A stretch of DNA of 64,000 nt from Coprinellus micaceus (lineage: Eukaryota; Basidiomycota; Agaricomycetes; Agaricales; Psathyrellaceae): NCBI GenBank assembly GCA_951394405.1, contig OX596341.1:1-64000 (forward strand), in the 5' to 3' direction. Below are positions 57,842-64,000 of this stretch, in pieces (position 1 is the stretch's first letter; each line of letters begins with the position of its first letter). The translations under genes were made by a program, and so were the position numbers. A model generated the notes under the pieces. It did no database searches and was not told the origin of the DNA. It saw only the letters and a list, made by a program, of their open reading frames with translations.

Positions 57842-59420
57842 ATGCCGTGGAACGACCCTCGTGTATCAGGAATGTTGACTATCGGACTGTTCCCAAAACA
57901 GAACACTGGATCTAAGAGAGAGCCTTGGTTTGCCCAAGATATGGTTCACACCTGTAGGCGAATGAATGCATTTACCATGCCCAAGCCAATCAACGATGGC
58001 GAGAGGAACTCGGTTGGGTTCTCACCCACAGTCAAATTCTCCTCCATCCACGATTCAATGTGGTACCGAGATTCGAACACGCTGTACACTGCGTTGGGGA
58101 TGCTGATGTTCGTTGTCGTTAAAGGGCTAAAATATGTATCGATTCAGGGAGTCTACCAAGTGAAGAACCCCCTACGCATATGACCAAGTTATTGGCTTGG
58201 CGGGCCCCTCGCTGACAGCAGTCTTGAATGCAGGAAGCCGCAGACCATACGCGCATCTCCTGATTATGTTCTAGGAGCCTGACACCTTTGTGCTTTGAGG
58301 CCCGAAGAGCCTTGCTCGAATATGTCTGACTACTGCACCTCCGTTTGGACAATCCATGGAAGTTCCCATTCAATCTATTTATGGATCACTTTGCAACCCC
58401 CACGATTGACAGCGCATGTCCGTACGGATTGCTATCTAAGCGCCCGTGATGATCAGATAAGATAGGATCGTTTACAACTCCGCTTTCGGAACTCTCACAG
58501 ATCCACGTCACTGCGCCCTTGTCTCTCCCTCTCCCTCATTTCTGCTGGCCCTCTAGTCCTTCGACGTGATGCCCGCTACTCGCGATCCAAGCCGAAGTCG
58601 TCAGTTTGTCACGAACTCTGTACGGTTTACACAAGATAGCATGCCCAGAAGGACCATGGCGTAACGCTTACCCTCCTTGGCTATCTATCGTAGATGCGTC
58701 CTGGATATCCGTTGTCTCACGCGATTCTAGGTGATACACCCCATCAGCCCAGAACCTTTGTGCAGCCAAGGTGGGATCTGTTGGTCTCTGGTTAGACCGA
58801 CATCTCCGTCGACTCGCCGAGATAGCGTGACCAAAAGGGGGCCTCGTACTCGGAGCCCCAACTTACGCCCCTCTACGTTCTCTCATCGCTCGATGGGTGG
58901 GGTGCGCTTTATTGTGGGTGCCTGGCTTCGTCGACTGGATTCTCAGAACGGTCGGCGGTGGCTTTGCGGAAAGTGTACCTCCTTTGCCGGAAAGCGGCGT
59001 GGTGTACCTCCTTGAGCCCATATGGACCTTAGCTGGGCCGCTGCAACCCGTACCCAGATCTTCCACCTCCCGAATCATACAGAAGAGGCTTCTGCAAAAT
59101 GCAGGAAGGGGTGTCGTTCCTTCACTCCCAAGAGTGCAGAACGCTATCCCTTTGCGAATTTAGCGAAATATCTTCCTGTGACTGATAGTCGGCCCAGTGC
59201 TCGTCTGCACGTGCATATGGTTCGCTACCATGAACCTCTCATCCAAGCTCTATCGACCCCATTTTGCCAGCGTCAGCGCCCTCTTTGCGTTGGAGATCTG
59301 CCCCCCATCGTGGTCATGCTCCTGATATTCAGTCACATCCACATCCGCTAACGTCTGCCTACCCAATTCGAGCTTGTCACCCAACGTCCGGGACACGGAG
59401 AACGGGGTTCGTGGTGAGGG
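57842..59420. other. intergenic, nothing recognised
   Basis: Overlapping short frames at 58731-59351 have no domain. TAAGCGCCC occurs at 58437-58445. The right end is the promoter region of the SnoaL-like gene. Confidence 0.35.
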
Positions 59421-59421
59421 C

Positions 59422-59427
59422 TATAAA
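59422..59427 (+). promoter_or_regulatory. TATA box, TATAAA
   Basis: TATAAA 240 bp before the chosen ATG at 59662. A GTAAGT...CTAACAG unit (about 59504-59541) between them looks like an intron in the 5' untranslated region, which would explain the long distance. Confidence 0.45.
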
Positions 59428-59661
59428 TACCACCGTGCGAACTGGTTCTCAGGAGTACTGCGTTGGGGCGCTCTGCGTACTCATCCTGTCCAAAGTTTGA
59501 ACGGTAAGTGTCCGATTTGGTGCGCAAACTGAATCCTAACAGGTGGATGCTTCGGAAGCGGGGTGGCGTGTGTCATAAGAACTTACGAGTTCGAAGATGT
59601 TTCAGCGGAGGCGCCTGGGCATGGAGGAGAAGTACAAAAGCCCTCCTAGAGCTCAGGAGAA

Positions 59662-60247
59662 GTGCGATCAAAAATGCGTTTCTTCTCCCTTTCGTCAACT
59701 CGAATATACACAGCCTCTCTCATCTTAGACCATGGATCCGGCCTATCAGCTCTATCCCTCGTGGATTCGCCGAACTCCGTATGCGACCCCTCCGCGACTG
59801 GACCCTCTCTCCGAGACCAACAAGACACAGTGTTCAGGGACTACGCTCGGATCTTCTTCGAAGAGCGTAACGTGAAGAAGGCGTTTGACGCGTACATACC
59901 CTGGTACGTCTCCTCTCCCTCCCCACCTCTCAAGATCGTACTCACCATCGCCTATCGACAGCGAATACATCAACCACGTCTCCTCCGCCCCAGCTCAAGG
60001 CCGCGAAGCCGCCATCGCTGGACTCCTCGTCCTCCAAGCGAACCCCGATATGACCAGGGATCACGTTACGCTCTTTACAGGGGGTGGGTATGGGCTGGTG
60101 TATTATCGGCGGTGGATCCCTGGGTCGGATGAGGTGAATTGGGCGGTGATGGATAAGATGAAGTTTGAGGGTACGTGTCTGGTGGAGATTTGGAGTGTTT
60201 CGCAGAGGATATTTGGGAATGAGACAAACCCGATTGCGTTCTTTTGA
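59662..60247 (+). CDS. SnoaL-like (NTF2-superfamily) protein
   Basis: Exons 59662-59903 and 59962-60247 (58 nt intron, phase 2) give 175 residues. From about residue 56 the chain reads TVFRDYARIFFEERNVKKAF, then EYINHVSSAPAQGREAAI, and after NPDMTRDHVTLFTGGGYGLV a beta region ending FEGTCLVEIWSVSQRIFGNE. This helix-helix-strand order with the YINH phrase fits SnoaL-like cone-fold enzymes and binding proteins related to polyketide cyclases. No biosynthetic cluster surrounds it, so the substrate is unknown. The N-terminal 50 residues are Ser-rich and may include a leader (MRFFSLSSTRIYTASLIL). A further upstream exon is possible. Confidence 0.65.
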
Positions 60248-60751
60248 GGAGTTTGTCGAGAGGCGGGGGTGGGATTGGATTTCGTTGTGCGCTTTTAACG
60301 CCCCTCAGCCCGAGTAGCGTAGCACTCGTCAAATCAGCACCATTTCGTTGAATTTCCTGGTAGCACGTGGGTCGAAGCGAGCTGACGAATCGATGAAGCT
60401 AAGGAGCCAGATGCAATAGACATATGTGGAGACATGAATGATAGGTATGTGCAATGAAACGGCCGAGATCGCTGAAAAGACATCTACAAGATGAAGCGCC
60501 CAAAATGAACAGGAATCTACAGAAGTGATTAGAAGAGAGACGGGGAAAGCGCAAGGCTGGTTCCAAGACGGGACGACTTCCGGTCAAATACCCTACAACG
60601 AAACGAAAGTCAAGAAGGTTATTCGAGTAACACAGCTATGAAAGCGAAGGATGCGAGATGAACGGGTGAGGTAGTACTCTCCAAAATTGAGGAAAATGTA
60701 ACGGCAAATTCGCAGGGGCGTAGACCGTGTTTCCTCGTTCGTGGTACGAAA
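60248..60751. other. intergenic between convergent genes
   Basis: No coding signal. It should hold the 3' ends of the SnoaL-like gene and of the minus-strand F-box/LRR gene. GAAGCGCCC occurs at 60494. Confidence 0.4.
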
Positions 60752-61837
60752 TCAAGACCTGATCGACGATCCCCTCTGGCGACTCAACAACCGCGTACGG
60801 AAATCCAACATCCTCCTAAATGCACCGTCCTCATATGGACAGTCGTCCACCCTAACACGCATCATATTCGGCCACACAGGTCTCCGCTCCCTACTCATCT
60901 TACCCTCGACAGCTCTCACCAGGTCATCATCAAACGCAGGACTCGACGTGACCTCTAACTCCAACCCGTCCCAGTGCCACATCACGTCTGCAAGGCCCCC
61001 TCGGCGCAGGGGTATCCCGTGTAAACGGAGGCGGGTACAGCGAGGGATGGTTTCTATAAATGTGCAGTAGTCCAGCTCGAGATCGTTAGGATTGAATCGA
61101 GCTAGGAGGAAGGTGAGCTCGGGGCCTCCAGTTCTGATGATAGTCAATTTCCGCATGTGGATCGGTAGGAACCCATCCCTCTCGGGATAAGGTGTACTCG
61201 GCAGCGCGAAGCTCTCTAGCGCCAACTCTTCCAGCTTCGTCGATCCCACCAGGAAGTCGAAGAATACTTCCAGTCTATCTTCATTGAGCTGGTAAGCTGA
61301 TTCGTTTAGGTGCGTGATAGAGAGAGAGGTGAGGTTTGCGAGGGAGATATCAAAGGAGGAGCGGCATGTGAAGGCGAAGAGGCCGTCGTAGAGGAGGGGA
61401 GCGTCGATTTTGAGGGATGTGAGGGTCTCGAAGCTGTGTCCGGATTGTGCCCATGGGAGGGTGTGGGGCCGGTGGGAGAGGCAGGTGAGGTGCATCGTGG
61501 GTAGTGCGTTGTGAAGCGGAGACACCCAGCGGAGGCCAGAGGCAGGATCTTCGACGACTGACTAAGAGGAATGGTCCAGAGGTAGGCTCCTGTTGTACCC
61601 TAGGGAGAGCGAAGCACGAAGAACGTCGAACGTCTGAGCAATAGCGCTTGAGTCAACAATGAGTGTTTTCACAGCTATAGCGAGTACTGGACGGCACCTG
61701 TACCTCTTCCTCACGAAGATCAGATATCTGGGAGAAGTCGCGTCCGAAAGCTCTTCTAGACAAGGTACGCAGAGATGAGCGGGAGAAGTGTGGGGAGGAA
61801 AGGCGGAGGGTGGGAAGATTGAGACGCCAAGTTCCAT
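60752..61837 (-). pseudogene. F-box/LRR-like protein, one in-frame stop
   Basis: Two minus-strand frames in the same phase (61837-61562 and 61561-60752) are separated only by a TAG at 61564-61562. The first part contains LEELSDATSPRYLIFVRKRY and AVKTLIVDSS, which fits an F-box helix region. The second contains LTSLKI, LTSLSITHL, LEELALESFALP and WDGLELEVTSS, leucine-rich units shared with the gene at 23.0-23.9 kb. A 38 nt GT-AG segment spans the stop but is shorter than every other intron here, so a nonsense mutation is more likely. If the second part is translated alone from 61525 it gives 257 residues. Confidence 0.55.
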
Positions 61838-61899
61838 TGGCCTCGTTGACGCCTTTTACTCGCTCCTCATTTACCTCATACCATCGATGTGAGAGGTAC

Positions 61900-63002
61900 A
61901 AGCTTTACGGGTTGGAAATTCGGGAGGGAGTTAGCGCCTCGAGGTCATTCTCATTCATATTTCCGATTTGAATCCACCTCTGTACGTCCATTCCTCCTGT
62001 CCACTTGGCTCCCAATGGTTTGTGTTACTGGGACCGGATGTCGAGAATGTGCTACGTTCCGATTTCTGTATGCCTGCGGTGCACTATAGGAGATCCAATT
62101 ATGCAAGAAGGTCCTGTTTGAGACGCTGTGCAAAGGTGAAGGCCCAACCGCCGACGATCGCGTTATCTCTACGTGTTAAGCTTTTGCGTGACCATACGCC
62201 ACAGGGGATCTCGGTCATAGAGGAAGGCCTCACAGGATCGCACACTCAGAGAGCTGGGCCTTCCACTTCCCATGCGAACTTCGATAGTTTCCTTGAGACT
62301 ACTCCGCATCCAGGCCCCGACCAATATTCACGCTCAGCTGAGTACCCCCTGGACAAGGGAGGTAATTCGATGGCCATTAGCAGGGCTAGAAGTAGGGTGC
62401 TCTGTGATGAAAATACAGGGCCTGGAAGCGTAAGGGAAACATCGAGTACGATCGAGGAGCCAAGAGACAATATCGGTTCGGACCTTGGTCCCTCTCGATG
62501 CCCACCTGAGGAGGCTCTCTGGAATCGGCTTCGATTAAGCGCCCGCCGCTTGGGATCGAGGCCTCTATGCCCAATACTCCCTGTTCAGGCTCGGATTAGT
62601 TCAGGAGATTGAGAGACTACCTTAATGGGCCACCCCAAGTGTATTTGAATTTACAGTGAAATTATTCTCCGAGTCGTTCGAAGAGACGGCTTCATCGCTG
62701 CGATCAAACGTGTGGGAACCAGATGTGACGGCGACGAGAGGGTGCTCGTCATCGCCATCAACGATGAGCAACACTCTGTTCACAACCACCGTGGTCACCT
62801 ACTCCCCGTCCATGACCGCATCAAGGGGCCCTTACCTGCTTTGAAGCTGAGCTCGCTGTCTACAATGATGTCCGCTCGATTCCGTTGTCTGGCAGCCCGC
62901 AGTCCGCAGCCCGCAGCTCAAGGTCGATGAGCCCTCGTGGAATATCGCCAAGTCTCTGTCGTTTGGCTGTATGAATTACGGGGTCTACGGAGGTGGGTGA
63001 AG
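61900..63002. other. unassigned, one 214-codon frame
   Basis: The plus frame 61968-62612 is long but shows no domain, and its promoter region has no TATA box. TAAGCGCCC is inside it at 62536-62544. Near 62670-62880 another frame reads VRRDGFIAAIKRVG, of unknown meaning. Confidence 0.3.
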
Positions 63003-63012
63003 GTATATATAC
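63003..63012 (+). promoter_or_regulatory. TATA-like box
   Basis: GTATATATAC about 155 bp before the ATG at 63162; any gene it serves is uncertain. Confidence 0.3.
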
Positions 63013-63161
63013 TCGAGAAATGCCTTCGAGAGGGGTTCCAGGTGCGTAGCCTTGCAGTTGAGTTGAGGTTGGTACTGACCGTCTCCTGGTCGTTCTTTTC
63101 CAGGGCCTAGCGCCAACGTTGGGGTTGGTATCTTTCTCGAGTTTCAAGGGACCAGGTCCCT

Positions 63162-64000
63162 ATGCCTCTCTGGATCGTCCTTGTCGGTTCAACTCTGGTT
63201 GTGTCTGGTACGACGGTCATCTTCCGTAGACAGCTTCATCGAACCCGAATTGGGTGTCGGTGCCGGTTCTCCCTTACCCCGCTCACTCAACCCAGAGCTC
63301 CCTGGACTTCGGCACGAGATGGAAGACATACCACCCAGCGGAGGGGATCACGTAACAGTAGGGTGGGGTATGTCTTCACGGAATATCCAGAGTCTCATGC
63401 TCAACGCAAGGGGTGCGTATCCATGTCCATACTCGGTCTAACCTCGTCTCATGACTCTCTGTGCAGGAAGGGCCACATACTCAGCCACTCGCTCTGCTTC
63501 TTCCTCTCAGTCCTGTATCAAATCCGGTCCGAATTTCTCCCCAGGATCATGCTTGCAGAACTTCCTCGAACGGCGCCGTCTACCATGGGTGAGGACGACA
63601 TCCACTGCGTACATGTCGGTGTCCATCGTGGCCGTGGCTCCCCTCTAACAGGGAGTCTTCTCGGACGAGAAGCGCAAACGGACGTTGCTCACAAGGACGG
63701 CCAGCATGGCCGTGCTGGCTGGTATGTTTCCCGAACTTAGCCCGAACCTAGGTCTCTACCAGCCCGCCCGATCCTACTCAGTATCGCTGAACCTGGAGCA
63801 TGTCCCCACCCAATATGTACGTCTCCGCTTCCTCGCCTTCAACATGCATCCCGGTCGCTGAGCCGCATAGACCTCATCGCAGATTTGCTCAGGTTATATC
63901 AATGAATGTCGACAACGCCATGCAGGCCTAGGTTTCCCGCTCCTTGAATCCCAGCATCCGGACAGAATCGTTCAAAGTATACGCCTTTCTTCGTTCTTGG
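63162..64000 (+). other. possible multi-exon gene running out of the window
   Basis: Coding-like blocks are separated by plausible introns. One frame reads GLRHEMEDIPPSGGDHVTVG and runs to a GTGCGT donor near 63413; an acceptor at about 63467 follows. After a CTCTAACAG acceptor near 63651 comes GVFSDEKRKRTLLTRTASMA. The phases of the middle part do not join cleanly, so I cannot give one model. It continues beyond base 64000 or is decayed. No family recognised. Confidence 0.3.

Noticed and set aside
61968..62612. 214-codon plus-strand frame as a gene
   Set aside because: Same reasons; the translation shows no conserved motif and the region has no promoter signal like the supported genes.

Overview
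This is one physical chromosome end of a filamentous basidiomycete, very probably a mushroom-forming Agaricomycete. The evidence is direct. The window opens with 26 perfect CCCTAA units, the C-rich strand of a TTAGGG telomere. Genes are split by short (46-76 nt, one 175 nt) GT-AG introns with CTRAC-type branch sites. The recognisable proteins are typical of Agaricomycetes: a long-type unspecific peroxygenase, seven-helix uncharacterised membrane proteins, F-box/LRR-like proteins, DUF6589 and RecQ-like helicase fragments, and many small secreted proteins. I cannot name the species.

Layout. 1-3.8 kb is telomere followed by three tandem-repeat arrays: a subtelomeric satellite with a ~920 bp higher-order period, an array of GTTATG...CATAAC inverted repeats, and a 42 bp minisatellite. 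4-7.2 kb holds only dispersed repeats and a tRNA-like relic. 7.35-8.8 kb is an intact four-exon heme-thiolate peroxygenase gene. 10.5-16.2 kb and 19.7-37.4 kb consist largely of coding-looking but frame-broken DNA, which I treat as decayed genes. 17.1-18.4 kb holds a DUF6589 gene and a RecQ-like helicase gene, both truncated and joined tail to tail. 23.0-23.9 kb and 60.8-61.8 kb carry two related F-box/LRR-like genes.

Two diverged copies of a ~3.5-3.8 kb segment lie about 16 kb apart (31.2-34.65 and 46.9-50.7 kb). Each carries an intact eight-exon gene for a seven-helix membrane protein. Between and after them is the part richest in live genes: small secreted proteins at 38.2, 41.6 and 51.4 kb, a pseudogene of the first at 40.4 kb, a 1.28 kb hAT-like element with terminal inverted repeats at 43.1-44.4 kb, a tandem pair of unknown genes at 53.3 and 54.5 kb (the second with one nonsense codon), a small beta-rich protein at 56.1-56.7 kb and a SnoaL-like protein at 59.7-60.2 kb. 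Most of these have a TATAAA box 40-110 bp before the ATG.

The genes do not form a pathway. The picture is an accessory subtelomere in which secreted and surface proteins are duplicated and lost beside transposon debris. The most unusual unexplained signal is the nonamer TAAGCGCCC, found 12 times (about 0.5 expected), ten of them outside recognised coding sequence.
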